Positions 6,708 through 13,968 are shown, counted from the stretch's first letter. The stretch: 14,531 bases of DNA from Nitrososphaerales archaeon TH5894 (GCA_014523485.1 JAATVK010000266.1:1-14531), one strand, 5' to 3'. A program made the numbers and translations. Notes: generated by a model not told the origin, from the sequence alone.

Positions 6708-9341
6708 TTACAATGTAAAATATTCTGCGTCTGGATGATGAATAAAAATGGCAGCAGTGGACTGATCCGGAACTATTTGTCCTGCGTTTGTTAATGTCAT
6801 ATCGGATTTGGCAGGATCTAAAAGTTCCCATACTAATTTATGTTGAGTAATATCAGGGCAACTTGGATATCCCCAGCTGTATCGTAAGCCTCTTTTTGAG
6901 TCAATCTTTAATTCCTTACGAATCAAAGAGTTTGTCCAATCAGCTAATGCTTCAGCAGTTTCAACAGCCAGTCCATGAAGATAGTATGCATCAGTATATT
7001 TGTTATCTTCATTCCATTTTTCAATTGTATAAGACGCTTTCTTACCAACCGTAACTGATTGAAATGCAACTATATCATTTTCTCCAAAGTAATCAGTCAA
7101 GCACAAATGCCTTCCTTTTGTAGAACGGGGGAAATCAAAAATAACTTCATTGCATCCTTTAGAAGCATCTACAACCAGCTTATTACTCCGATTGTGACAA
7201 TGAAAATATCCATAAACTACCTTCGGTGAAAATAGATTTTCATCAATAACTCGTTTTTTCCATTCAATCAATAATTTTTCTGCTTCTTCTGTTAACCCGG
7301 ATGCAGCCTTACCCCTAAAACTCCACGATAGCGTAAAAAGAGACTTTTTATTTAAAAAATTCCATACTTCTTCTAAATTTATATCTTCAAGACCTAATCG
7401 AATTGGAAGACCTGTATGTGGTGGAATGGGTGGAGAAACTGGTTTTATACCGCTATGTTGGGGGATAGATACATTTATTGAGGAAGAGGTTGGTTTGAAT
7501 TCTTTCCAGAGCTCTACTTTTTCTTTCCATTTGGAAATATATTGATTCCTTTTATCAGACATTAAATTATTCATTACATTCAAACCATCAAAAGCAGTTT
7601 TACAATAGAAAACACCTTGTTCATAGATCCCTCCGTCCTTTGCGATTCTATTAATATAGTTAGTATTGATAGCAGCGCCTCCGCAGAGGATTGGTATTTG
7701 TATATTATGTTCTTTTGCATAATTAACAAATATCTGCATCTGTTTTGAGGTAGAAACAAGTAAGGCGGATAATCCCACTGCGTCAGCATTTACTTCACCA
7801 ATTTTATTAACAATTGTTTGCAATGGTACTTGTTTACCTAAATCGTAAACAGAATATCCATTATTCACCAGAATTGTTTTAACTAGATTTTTCCCTATAT
7901 CATGGACATCACCATATACAGTACATAATACAATTTTTCCTTTTGAAACATCTTTCTTTTTAATAAGATATTTTTCTAACTCAGCAACTGCAGCTTTCAT
8001 ACATTCTGCGGATTTGAGAACAAAAGGAAGAATTATTTCACCTGAACCAAATTTATCGCCCACTTCCTTCATTGCAGGAAGTAAAGTTTCATTCAAAGTC
8101 TTTACTGCTGCTGCATGTAATTCTTTCTTAGATAAATCAGCAATACCATCGTTATCATCGTTATCATCATCATTTAGTACCAAAGATGGTGACGAAGAAG
8201 AAGAAGAGGAGGAGGAGGAGGAGGAGGTGGATAGTGATGATGATGATGATTCGGTTAAGGATAGTTCAACTTTTGGGTCCTTTTCCTTAACATTATCCAA
8301 AATTGCGCCTACAACATCATATTCTATTCCTTCGCGAAGTCTATTTACTATTCTATAATAACATTTTTTATCAAATTTCCAAGTTGGATCGATATCAAGT
8401 TTTGAATTTCCATTCGATAGTTTTTTTGTTTGGTCGGTACTTGTTTTATTTTCATAATAGGAAATTAAATCTGATAAAGCTGTATTTTGAAGGTTAAAGA
8501 TTAAATTTTCTGCAAGTTTTCTTTCTTCCTCGCTAATATCCGAGTAGGCAACTATATCCTTTGGATTAATTATTACAGAATCCAAACCAGATTTTATTGC
8601 ATGATATAGAAATACAGAATTGATTATTTTCCTTGCATGTGTGGGTAGACCAAAGCTAACATTACTTAACCCCAAAGTAGTGAAACTACCAGGCAGGTTT
8701 TCCTTTACTAGTTTAATTCCCTCTAAAGTATTTTTTGCAGAGTCTAGAAACTCTTCTTGACCAGTCGCCAAAGTAAAGGTTAGAACATCAAATATAAATT
8801 GCCAAGGTTTTAGTCCATATTTTTTGCCTGTTTCGAATAAGAGTTGTGCAGTTTCCAGTTTTTCTTTAGAGGTTTTAGCCATTCCATTAGGGCCAATACA
8901 CATTGCAATAGCAGGAACTCCATATTTTATCATAAGAGGAGCTAAGGAATGAAATCTACTTCCATCACCTTCCAAGTTGATTGAATTGATTATTGGTTTT
9001 CCTGGTATTTGTTTAATTGCAGATTCAATTACTTTAGGATCTGTTGAATCTATTACCAGAGGAGCTTCTATTTCTAAACACAGTCGTTTTACTAGTTGGC
9101 ACATGAAATCATGTTCATCAGATCTCTCTGTGGTTGCCACACATATATCCAAACAGTGTGCTCCTTCTTCGACTTGACTTCTGGCGAGATTGAGAAGACC
9201 TTCAAAGTCATCTTTTAGAACCATCTCCTTTGCTTTCCTAGAGCCTTGACTGTTAACTCGTTCTCCTATGATTAATGGAGGAGGATTTTGTTGTATGTCA
9301 ACAGCATTTAACGCTGAACTAATTCTTGGAATTTTGGCCAT
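6708..9341 (-). CDS. metH: Methionine synthase, cobalamin-dependent, C-terminal part (pterin + cap/B12 + activation domains)
   Basis: Carries the methyl-transfer machinery that takes the methyl group from the tetrahydropterin cofactor via cobalamin to homocysteine held by the separate N-terminal subunit. In 877 aa, in order: a pterin-binding barrel (about 22-300; IIGERVNSQGSRKAKE, LDICV, PLVIDSTDPKVIESA, INSINLEGDG); a cap helical bundle interrupted by a Ser-rich insert (365-398); a B12 domain with GDVHDIGKN, His480 being the lower cobalt ligand, and VGLSALLVSTS; and a SAM-dependent activation domain (about 650-877) with RYSWGYPSCPD and a closing HPDAEYF. No homocysteine/zinc domain is present. 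With the 320-aa metH-N gene the total is 1197 aa, close to full-length bacterial MetH (~1227). ATG at 9341 starts MAKIPRISSALNA; a TATA-like box lies upstream. It lies 127 bases after metH-N on the same strand. Confidence 0.93.
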   Translation of the reverse strand: MAKIPRISSALNAVDIQQNPPPLIIGERVNSQGSRKAKEMVLKDDFEGLLNLARSQVEEGAHCLDICVATTERSDEHDFMCQLVKRLCLEIEAPLVIDSTDPKVIESAIKQIPGKPIINSINLEGDGSRFHSLAPLMIKYGVPAIAMCIGPNGMAKTSKEKLETAQLLFETGKKYGLKPWQFIFDVLTFTLATGQEEFLDSAKNTLEGIKLVKENLPGSFTTLGLSNVSFGLPTHARKIINSVFLYHAIKSGLDSVIINPKDIVAYSDISEEERKLAENLIFNLQNTALSDLISYYENKTSTDQTKKLSNGNSKLDIDPTWKFDKKCYYRIVNRLREGIEYDVVGAILDNVKEKDPKVELSLTESSSSSLSTSSSSSSSSSSSSPSLVLNDDDNDDNDGIADLSKKELHAAAVKTLNETLLPAMKEVGDKFGSGEIILPFVLKSAECMKAAVAELEKYLIKKKDVSKGKIVLCTVYGDVHDIGKNLVKTILVNNGYSVYDLGKQVPLQTIVNKIGEVNADAVGLSALLVSTSKQMQIFVNYAKEHNIQIPILCGGAAINTNYINRIAKDGGIYEQGVFYCKTAFDGLNVMNNLMSDKRNQYISKWKEKVELWKEFKPTSSSINVSIPQHSGIKPVSPPIPPHTGLPIRLGLEDINLEEVWNFLNKKSLFTLSWSFRGKAASGLTEEAEKLLIEWKKRVIDENLFSPKVVYGYFHCHNRSNKLVVDASKGCNEVIFDFPRSTKGRHLCLTDYFGENDIVAFQSVTVGKKASYTIEKWNEDNKYTDAYYLHGLAVETAEALADWTNSLIRKELKIDSKRGLRYSWGYPSCPDITQHKLVWELLDPAKSDMTLTNAGQIVPDQSTAAIFIHHPDAEYFTL
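8190..8250 (-). repeat. Poly-serine-coding trinucleotide microsatellite inside metH-C
   Basis: On the plus strand this is (GAA)4, (GAG)7, GTG, GAT, AGT, (GAT)5. On the coding strand it gives five Ser (365-369), Leu-Ser-Thr, then twelve Ser (373-384), followed by an Asp/Asn-rich stretch (390-398). The insert falls between the first and second helices of the B12 cap domain. Being in triplets, length change keeps the frame. Confidence 0.9.
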
Positions 9342-9359
9342 AATTCATTCATACATTCC

Positions 9360-9368
9360 TATAATTTT
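9360..9368 (-). promoter_or_regulatory. TATA-like box for metH-C
   Basis: Minus-strand AAAATTATA is centred about 23 bases before the ATG at 9341. It could let metH-C be transcribed separately from metH-N, or the two may share a transcript through the 127-base gap. Confidence 0.3.
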
Positions 9369-9468
9369 TTTTTGGTTGTAATCATAAACAAATGAAAATT
9401 TACAAAATAAATACCTATAGTAATTTTTCCTTCCTATTGTATCAATAATAAATAGGATTCAGGATTAT

Positions 9469-10431
9469 TTATTTTTTAATATTGTTGGTATTGTTGTTGT
9501 TGTCAATCATTTTCCGTAATTTCGCAATATGCTCAGGAGTAGTTCCACAACAACCTCCAACGATCTTTATATTCTTGTACTTTAAAATGAATTCCTCTAG
9601 TTTCTCTGTTAATTTATCTGGTGTCATTTTATAAACTGCTTTTCCACCTTCGTTATGAGGCATACCGGCATTAGGAACTACAAGTATAGGTAAATCTTGT
9701 TGTTCGTCTAACCAAATAACGCTAGCGGTCATTTCATCTGGTCCTGTAGAACAATTTAGACCAAAAATATTGATTCCCATATCAGAGACTGTTGTATACG
9801 CGGATTGAACATTGGTTCCAAGAAGCATTTTCCCATATTGATCTAAAGTTATATTTGCAATGATAGGTACTTCTTTTTGAACTTTTTGCATTGCATTATG
9901 ACAAGCTTCTATTACTAGTTTAACTTCTAGGATATCCTGACTTGTTTCAATTAATAGTGCATCCACGTTTCCCAAAATCAAACCTTCTGCTTGAAGAGCA
10001 AAAGCATTGATTATTTTATCTAAAGATATTTGGCCCAAATCAGAGTCATTTGAACTGGGAAGAAAACCTGATGGCCCCATTGATCCAATTACAAAATGAG
10101 TTTTATCCTGGAATTCATTACATACTTGTCTAGCTAATTCTGCCGCTTGTTTGTTAAATTCAATAGTTTGATCTCCAAAACCATATTCGTCTAATTTGAA
10201 TTTATTTCCACCAAAAGTATTAGTTTCAATACAATCTGCTCCAGCCTTTATGTAACTTCTATGTATTTCCTTTATCCATTCTGGTCTACTTAGTATTAGC
10301 CCATCATTAAAACCATCTTTATGATTGGGAAAATCTTGAGGTTCTGGATTTAATTTTTGAATTTCAGTACCCATTGCACCATCAAACAGTAATACTCTTT
10401 TTTTTAGAGCCTCAAGAAAAGATTCGGTCAT
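9469..10431 (-). CDS. metH: Methionine synthase N-terminal part: homocysteine S-methyltransferase domain (zinc)
   Basis: Binds and activates homocysteine through zinc; it should form the two-protein methionine synthase with metH-C. The fold runs from LLFDGAMGTEIQ (14-25) through GADCIETNTFGGN and FVIGSMGPSGF to the three zinc Cys: Cys227 in FGLNCSTGP and Cys294-Cys295 in VGGCCGTTPEH. The best start is ATG at 10431 (MTESFLEALKKR), giving 320 aa. An earlier in-frame ATG at 10524 would add 31 residues (MNIYFRFFIFSLSL...) that read like translated AT-rich promoter sequence. The Asn-rich tail (NNNNTNN) comes from another triplet repeat. A stand-alone homocysteine methyltransferase using another donor is possible, but the adjacent metH-C lacking this domain argues for split MetH. 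Confidence 0.92.
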   Translation of the reverse strand: MTESFLEALKKRVLLFDGAMGTEIQKLNPEPQDFPNHKDGFNDGLILSRPEWIKEIHRSYIKAGADCIETNTFGGNKFKLDEYGFGDQTIEFNKQAAELARQVCNEFQDKTHFVIGSMGPSGFLPSSNDSDLGQISLDKIINAFALQAEGLILGNVDALLIETSQDILEVKLVIEACHNAMQKVQKEVPIIANITLDQYGKMLLGTNVQSAYTTVSDMGINIFGLNCSTGPDEMTASVIWLDEQQDLPILVVPNAGMPHNEGGKAVYKMTPDKLTEKLEEFILKYKNIKIVGGCCGTTPEHIAKLRKMIDNNNNTNNIKK

Positions 10432-10461
10432 GTATATATATATTGTAACAAGTAGAAATCT

Positions 10462-10471
10462 TAATTTATAC
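10462..10471 (-). promoter_or_regulatory. TATA box for metH-N
   Basis: Minus-strand GTATAAATTA is centred about 35 bases before the ATG at 10431, predicting a ~10-base leader. It lies inside the 31-codon upstream extension and so argues against the earlier start. Confidence 0.45.
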
Positions 10472-10590
10472 ATATTCTCACATAAACTCAAACTGAAGAT
10501 AAAAAAACGAAAATATATATTCAATTTATAATATTTTCACACGTTCCAGGTCTTTTAATTAACAGGTTAAAATAAATCCTACTAGAAAAT

Positions 10591-10600
10591 TATTATAAAC
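10591..10600 (+). promoter_or_regulatory. TATA box for the 97-aa gene
   Basis: TATTATAAAC is centred about 34 bases before the TTG at 10629, consistent with a short-leader archaeal promoter in the spacer divergent from metH-N. Confidence 0.4.
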
Positions 10601-10628
10601 TATTAGATTACAATGATATAGGGTTACA

Positions 10629-10922
10629 TTGATTTTTAACAAAACTAATACTAGTATTAATAATTCGAACAAGAATCTTGCCAAGATCGACCAATATATT
10701 TTTGATATCAACGGTGTAATTAGGAAAATATGTAAAGAACAAATCCTAAAAACCATCGATGATCGAGGTGTAGACATTCTTACTGAAGGTGATATCAAAT
10801 CTGTATATGACACTGCTATCATATCCGTTATACACAAATTCATAACTATATCTAATGAATGTGAAAAAATCTATTTGGAAGAATGCAATCAAGCAGGAAA
10901 AGAGGCAGGTAAGTTGAGATAA
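10629..10922 (+). CDS. Unknown 97-aa protein
   Basis: Not recognised. After an Asn-rich, probably disordered N-terminus (res 1-17), residues 18-97 look like a compact mostly helical domain: IFDINGVIRKICKEQILKTI, then GVDILTEGDIKSVYDTAIIS, then a longer helix with ISNECEKIYLEEC. It has three Cys and no membrane segment. The codon pattern and balanced composition look coding, unlike the translation of the opposite strand. The only standard start after the in-frame stop at 10614 is TTG at 10629; a downstream start would cut into the conserved-looking part. It is divergent from metH-N and followed by a strong hairpin. Confidence 0.6.
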   Translation: MIFNKTNTSINNSNKNLAKIDQYIFDINGVIRKICKEQILKTIDDRGVDILTEGDIKSVYDTAIISVIHKFITISNECEKIYLEECNQAGKEAGKLR

Positions 10923-10938
10923 TATAAAATTAAAGAAG

Positions 10939-10973
10939 ATTATTGCTGCTCATAAAAAAGAAGCAGCAATAAT
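10939..10973 (+). terminator. 12-bp perfect hairpin after the 97-aa gene
   Basis: ATTATTGCTGCT (10939-10950) pairs perfectly with AGCAGCAATAAT (10962-10973) around an 11-base A-rich loop, 16 bases after the stop codon. There is no immediate T-tract; TTTT follows at 10982-10985, inside the next promoter. It may be a terminator or processing/stability hairpin, or an operator for the next gene. The structure is certain; the function is not. Confidence 0.55.
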
Positions 10974-10980
10974 TATAACA

Positions 10981-10990
10981 GTTTTATATT
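10981..10990 (+). promoter_or_regulatory. TATA box for the 60-aa gene
   Basis: GTTTTATATT is centred about 24 bases before the ATG at 11010, the leaderless spacing. It directly follows the 12-bp hairpin. Confidence 0.4.
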
Positions 10991-11009
10991 AGAACCTTAC
11001 ATATCTTTT

Positions 11010-11192
11010 ATGGAGAAGATTCGAACTAACGAGTTATTTAGTTATCAATTAGATTTTTTGCAACCAAGAACCTCCAATTCATTCTTAATAGAAAATAAAA
11101 ATACAGATAATGACAATGACATTCAATTTAATATTCTTTTAGATAAAATCTTAACCAATCTAACTCTTATTAAAAATCAAATCAAATTTTAA
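11010..11192 (+). CDS. Possible small protein, 60 aa, unknown
   Basis: An ATG-initiated frame with a well-placed TATA box. The translation MEKIRTNELFSYQLDFLQPR... has a polar Asn/Asp-rich middle (TDNDNDIQF) and a helical C-terminus (LLDKILTNLTLIKNQIKF). There is no motif or membrane segment. Its composition does not clearly separate it from a random AT-rich frame, so promoter and position between two likely genes are the main support. It ends 33 bases before the next gene. Confidence 0.4.
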   Translation: MEKIRTNELFSYQLDFLQPRTSNSFLIENKNTDNDNDIQFNILLDKILTNLTLIKNQIKF

Positions 11193-11225
11193 TAATTTAT
11201 GTATTTATTTATTTATCTTTAGACA

Positions 11226-11975
11226 ATGTCTCTATTTGCCAATCCATCTCAAAATCTAAAAAATGCTATTAACTGGTTTAATGGTTTAGAAAAAGAACAA
11301 CAAGTCTCAATTTTAACAAATCTGGAAGAAAATCCTGAAGATTTGACCAATGAGCAAAACGAACAATTAACAATAATTGCGTTAGAAATTGCTGGTGCAA
11401 TACCATATGGCCAAAATCCTATCATTAAGAAATTTATAGAATTAGGATTACCACAGGTTCATGCTAGTTTAATTGTCAATGCAATTGCTACCAAATCAGT
11501 TTTACCAAAATTAGATGCTAAGAAACTCTTGGCTTTAAATGATCAACAATATGAAAAGGCAATAGAAAGTGTAATTGTAAAACTTTTCATTGAAAATAAT
11601 CCAATTGATAAAATACTGGAATATACAGGTCTGGATAACCAAATTTTAGGAGCTTCTTTACGATTTATCCGTGATAATATTTTATTCTTATATCTTCGCG
11701 GAGAAATGGCAATAGATAATCTAAGAAAGGTATTACATGACCAATTGAATTTTCCAGAGAAAAGAATACAGATACTTGTCAATATTTTAGTCCAAAATAA
11801 AGAAATTATTTGGAAAAACTTTGTTTTCAGAAATACTCAAGAGACATATTTCAAAATGCAGGTTTTGGAACGAAATCAAATAGAATTAATTAACCAGATT
11901 CAACAGTTAATTCAGATATTAAAAGGATATAAAGAAGGATCCAGTCAAGAACAAAGGCCTGCTCATATCGCATAA
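11226..11975 (+). CDS. Unknown 249-aa helical protein
   Basis: Not recognised, but clearly coding: 249 codons with few low-complexity stretches and a normal residue mix. The sequence is almost all predicted helix. An N-terminal part (1-60; NLKNAINWFNGLEKEQQVSI, then LTIIALEIAGAIPY) is followed by repeated hydrophobic helices (FIELGLPQVHASLIVNAIAT; KLFIENNPIDKILEYTGL). The C-terminus (210-240; MQVLERNQIELINQIQQLIQ) could form a coiled coil. No transmembrane helix, signal peptide or metal motif is seen, suggesting a soluble scaffold or interaction protein. ATG at 11226 has a TATA-like TTTATGTATTTATT about 25 bases upstream. A T-tract follows the stop. Confidence 0.75.
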   Translation: MSLFANPSQNLKNAINWFNGLEKEQQVSILTNLEENPEDLTNEQNEQLTIIALEIAGAIPYGQNPIIKKFIELGLPQVHASLIVNAIATKSVLPKLDAKKLLALNDQQYEKAIESVIVKLFIENNPIDKILEYTGLDNQILGASLRFIRDNILFLYLRGEMAIDNLRKVLHDQLNFPEKRIQILVNILVQNKEIIWKNFVFRNTQETYFKMQVLERNQIELINQIQQLIQILKGYKEGSSQEQRPAHIA

Positions 11976-11984
11976 TCAATTTAC

Positions 11985-11996
11985 TAATCTTTTTAT
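11985..11996 (+). terminator. T-tract after the 249-aa gene
   Basis: TAATCTTTTTAT lies 10-21 bases after the stop codon. It is compatible with archaeal T-tract termination but is a weak signal in AT-rich DNA. Confidence 0.3.
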
Positions 11997-12154
11997 CTCA
12001 GACGACGAGTACTCTAAACATATTGCTGGCAGCATGTTAAGTCGGATATAACATTTGATTCTAATAATAATAAAAACAACAAATAGTCTCAAATTTTAAA
12101 AATATATTATATTATCTAAGATTTTTTTTCGAATAGCTATTGTTATATAATCAT

Positions 12155-12237
12155 CCATAGCCTAACGAAAAAAGAATGAGGTTGACTAATGGATTGGATA
12201 ACAACAACAAACCAACAATGAAAGGCTATGGCTTTTT
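12155..12237 (+). ncRNA. Candidate structured small RNA, unit 1
   Basis: CCATAGCCT (12155-12163) and AGGCTATGG (12223-12231) form a perfect 9-bp closing stem around a 59-base interior, followed at once by C and TTTTT (12233-12237). The interior is comparatively G-rich and can form a small TTGG/CCAA pairing (12194-12197 with 12212-12215). TATA-like runs lie upstream (12098-12115). No tRNA, C/D box or other known RNA family was recognised. It could instead be a 3'-end structure of the upstream transcript. Confidence 0.35.
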
Positions 12238-12321
12238 AACTTCCATCAATAATAATATAAATAATAAATTATCAATGATATATCAGTTAAATGGTTAAAT
12301 ATTATGTATCATCAATGGTAG

Positions 12322-12413
12322 TACAGTCCAAAGGGCAAATCAGTAGGACTGAAATATCATAGCCCTCTATTGTTGTGATATGTACTCCTTAGATGGCTAT
12401 GGATTTTTCTTTT
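12322..12413 (+). ncRNA. Candidate structured small RNA, unit 2
   Basis: Two consecutive hairpins, CAGTCC/GGACTG (12324-12329 with 12346-12351) and CATAGCC/GGCTATG (12358-12364 with 12395-12401, plus a G.U), are followed by ATTTTTCTTTT. A TATA-like GTTAAATATTA (12293-12303) is centred about 25 bases before 12322, so promoter, two-hairpin body of ~80 bases and T-tract end line up as an independent small RNA gene. The second stem repeats the arms of unit 1. No known family was recognised and the strand is inferred from the T-tract side. Confidence 0.4.
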
Positions 12414-12675
12414 AATAATCATAATTTTATCTATGTTAAATAAGACAAAGAATATGCTAGTCTGAGATATCAAGGTTCAATATGGTTTTAATATCTCCAT
12501 GAAGATTCATTATTTTTTATTTAATTATTTATTATAATAAATTTATTTTACTATCATTCCAAGTAGAGAATAACACTTGAGATTAGTTGATAATTAATTT
12601 GAAAATTTTTTGATATATATTATTTTATATATTCAATATTATAAAAAAAAGAAAGAAAGAATTTGTATAGTATTT

Positions 12676-13746
12676 TTATAGCATTTCTCTATCATAGAGT
12701 GGATAAACATATACATTAGCTTTTTCTTCGCCATTGATTTTGCTAGAATGTGCTAATAAACCCCCATTTAACTCACTTCCATCTAAGCCAGTCCCTTTAA
12801 TACCAAGAGTACAGTCTTTCAATAAATGATCTTTATTTTCAAAGTCTAGAAATTCTTTTCCAGGATAAGGCTCCAAAGTAACGCGCTCTTCACCTATTAC
12901 ACCATTTTCTTTAAATCCATTTGACATTATCCTTCCTCCATCATTCAATATGAGATTGATTTTGTACTTTTTCTTTAAATTTCTTAATCCATCATGAATG
13001 TTAAATTTATCTCCTGTGGTAACATATTTGATATCATCACTTTCTTTAATAACTTTAGAACAATAATCATACCCACTTTGATCAGTTAGAAATATAATTT
13101 TCCTAACAGTTTGATTGAAAATTGCAATTTGATTTTTTAGGTAGAAATCAATTATTCCAGATCTTTGAAAAGATTTAGCATGTCTGGCTACTATTATGAA
13201 ATACTGAGGAGAACTAGTTTGTCTTGAATATATTTCATTTAATTTACAAAGATCTTCATATAAATCTGGGGAAGATTGTACGAAATGATTTGCATAAAAT
13301 CTCCAATCCAATGTTTGTTTTTTATTTTGTACGAGATTGTAAATACTGGAAAGAATTGCTTGATATCCCATTATTATCTTATGGGTAGAAGCATATAGAT
13401 TGTCACCAAATTTCCTTTTGCCTCCAGTTAGCTGATGAACTCCACCCCCTTCTTTCAAAGGTATTTTATAGATATATCGGTCTGAGTTTGGAGAGGATTC
13501 TGCAGCTACATAGCTAGTAGCCTGATATGGAATATTTAATTTATCAATATAATCCTTTGAAGCTCCAATTATTATATATGGTAAAAATTTTGCTAATGAA
13601 AATAAATTGAAGTGTTTATTACTAGGATTTATTATTTGTAATCCTCTTTGAAGAAAATGATCTAATTGAGCTCTAGAAATTAAGTTTTTTTCCTGTAAGG
13701 AATATAATTTTGAATTATATTGTTCTAAGATATTTTCTTCTTCCAC
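12676..13746 (-). CDS. RibD C-terminal-like (pyrimidine reductase family) protein, divergent
   Basis: 356 aa from GTG at 13746. The C-terminal half resembles the dihydrofolate-reductase-like fold of RibD_C/pyrimidine reductase-family proteins: PQYFIIVARHAKS, then VRKIIFLTD, then IKYVTTGDKFNIHDGLRNLKKKY, and the signature LILNDGGRIMSNGFKENGVIGEERVTLEPYPG, matching the family's EGGP...GLVDELRLTLAP pattern but with NDGG for EGGP. The N-terminal ~150 residues, including KEGGGVHQLTGGKRKFGDN, are less clear and longer than usual; the SLDG substrate motif is not obvious. NAD(P)H-dependent reduction is therefore inferred, with unknown substrate. A TTG at 13773 would add nine residues read from a TATA-like stretch (ACTATATAC), which sits at promoter distance from the GTG, so the GTG is preferred. 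Confidence 0.55.
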   Translation of the reverse strand: MEEENILEQYNSKLYSLQEKNLISRAQLDHFLQRGLQIINPSNKHFNLFSLAKFLPYIIIGASKDYIDKLNIPYQATSYVAAESSPNSDRYIYKIPLKEGGGVHQLTGGKRKFGDNLYASTHKIIMGYQAILSSIYNLVQNKKQTLDWRFYANHFVQSSPDLYEDLCKLNEIYSRQTSSPQYFIIVARHAKSFQRSGIIDFYLKNQIAIFNQTVRKIIFLTDQSGYDYCSKVIKESDDIKYVTTGDKFNIHDGLRNLKKKYKINLILNDGGRIMSNGFKENGVIGEERVTLEPYPGKEFLDFENKDHLLKDCTLGIKGTGLDGSELNGGLLAHSSKINGEEKANVYVYPLYDREML

Positions 13747-13755
13747 GATAGATAT

Positions 13756-13767
13756 ATATGTATATAG
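13756..13767 (-). promoter_or_regulatory. TATA-like box for the RibD-like gene
   Basis: Minus-strand ACTATATACATA begins about 22 bases before the GTG at 13746, close to the leaderless spacing. The rest of the 264-base divergent spacer to the GNAT gene has T-runs, an ATT triplet tract near 13866 and a purine-rich GAGGGAGGGAGAGAG at 13951-13965. Confidence 0.35.
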
Positions 13768-13968
13768 TAGCAAAAATAATTATTTTATCTCTTATTAATT
13801 AATCTATTGATGGGAAAATATGAGGAAAAAGAAACAATAAGTTTTCACGATATGTTTTTTTTGATTATTATTATTCAACCAAAAAAACAAGTGAAATGTT
13901 ATCAGTGTTTGTAAATTTTACTACCTACCTTCCTACTATCTTATTTTTTAGAGGGAGGGAGAGAGAAA

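Larger units (their letters stand above)
11976..12675. other. 700-base gene-free region between convergent genes, with ordered inverted repeats
   Basis: No protein frame is supported. The region contains an 8-bp palindrome GAGTACTC (12007-12014); two stem-plus-T-tract units sharing CATAGCC/GGCTATG arms (12155-12237 and 12322-12413, entered separately); a 10-bp palindrome TGATATATCA (12276-12285) followed by the tandem GTTAAATG/GTTAAATA (12286-12301); and a 7-bp hairpin GAGATAT/ATATCTC (12464-12470 and 12491-12497). From 12500 on it is plain AT-rich sequence. Both flanking genes point into the region, so these elements cannot be leaders of either neighbour. Confidence 0.7.

Noticed and set aside
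8014..8358. A plus-strand frame with a run of Glu and Asp across the metH microsatellite
   Set aside because: It is the antisense reading of the poly-Ser tract inside a well-supported metH-C frame.
9447..9473. AATAAAT/ATTTATT inverted repeat across the metH-N stop codon as a terminator
   Set aside because: The arms are pure A/T and no T-run follows on the minus strand, so chance is the simpler explanation.
10432..10524. A 31-residue N-terminal extension of metH-N resembling a signal peptide or membrane helix
   Set aside because: The homocysteine methyltransferase fold begins right after ATG 10431, and the proposed TATA box lies inside the extension; a secreted methionine synthase subunit makes no sense.
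10559..10843. A 94-codon minus-strand frame overlapping the 97-aa plus-strand gene
   Set aside because: It runs against the frame with a TATA box and protein-like helical pattern; its translation is hydrophobic and low-complexity, as expected from an antisense frame.
12464..12497. Hairpin GAGATAT/ATATCTC as a terminator for the RibD-like gene
   Set aside because: It lies about 180 bases past the stop of that gene, with no T-tract on the minus strand next to it; the symmetry is modest for this base composition.
11976..12675. CRISPR array or insertion-sequence remnant in the gene-free region
   Set aside because: There are only two copies of a short arm with different spacing and interior, no regular repeat-spacer pattern, no terminal inverted repeats with target duplication and no transposase remnant.
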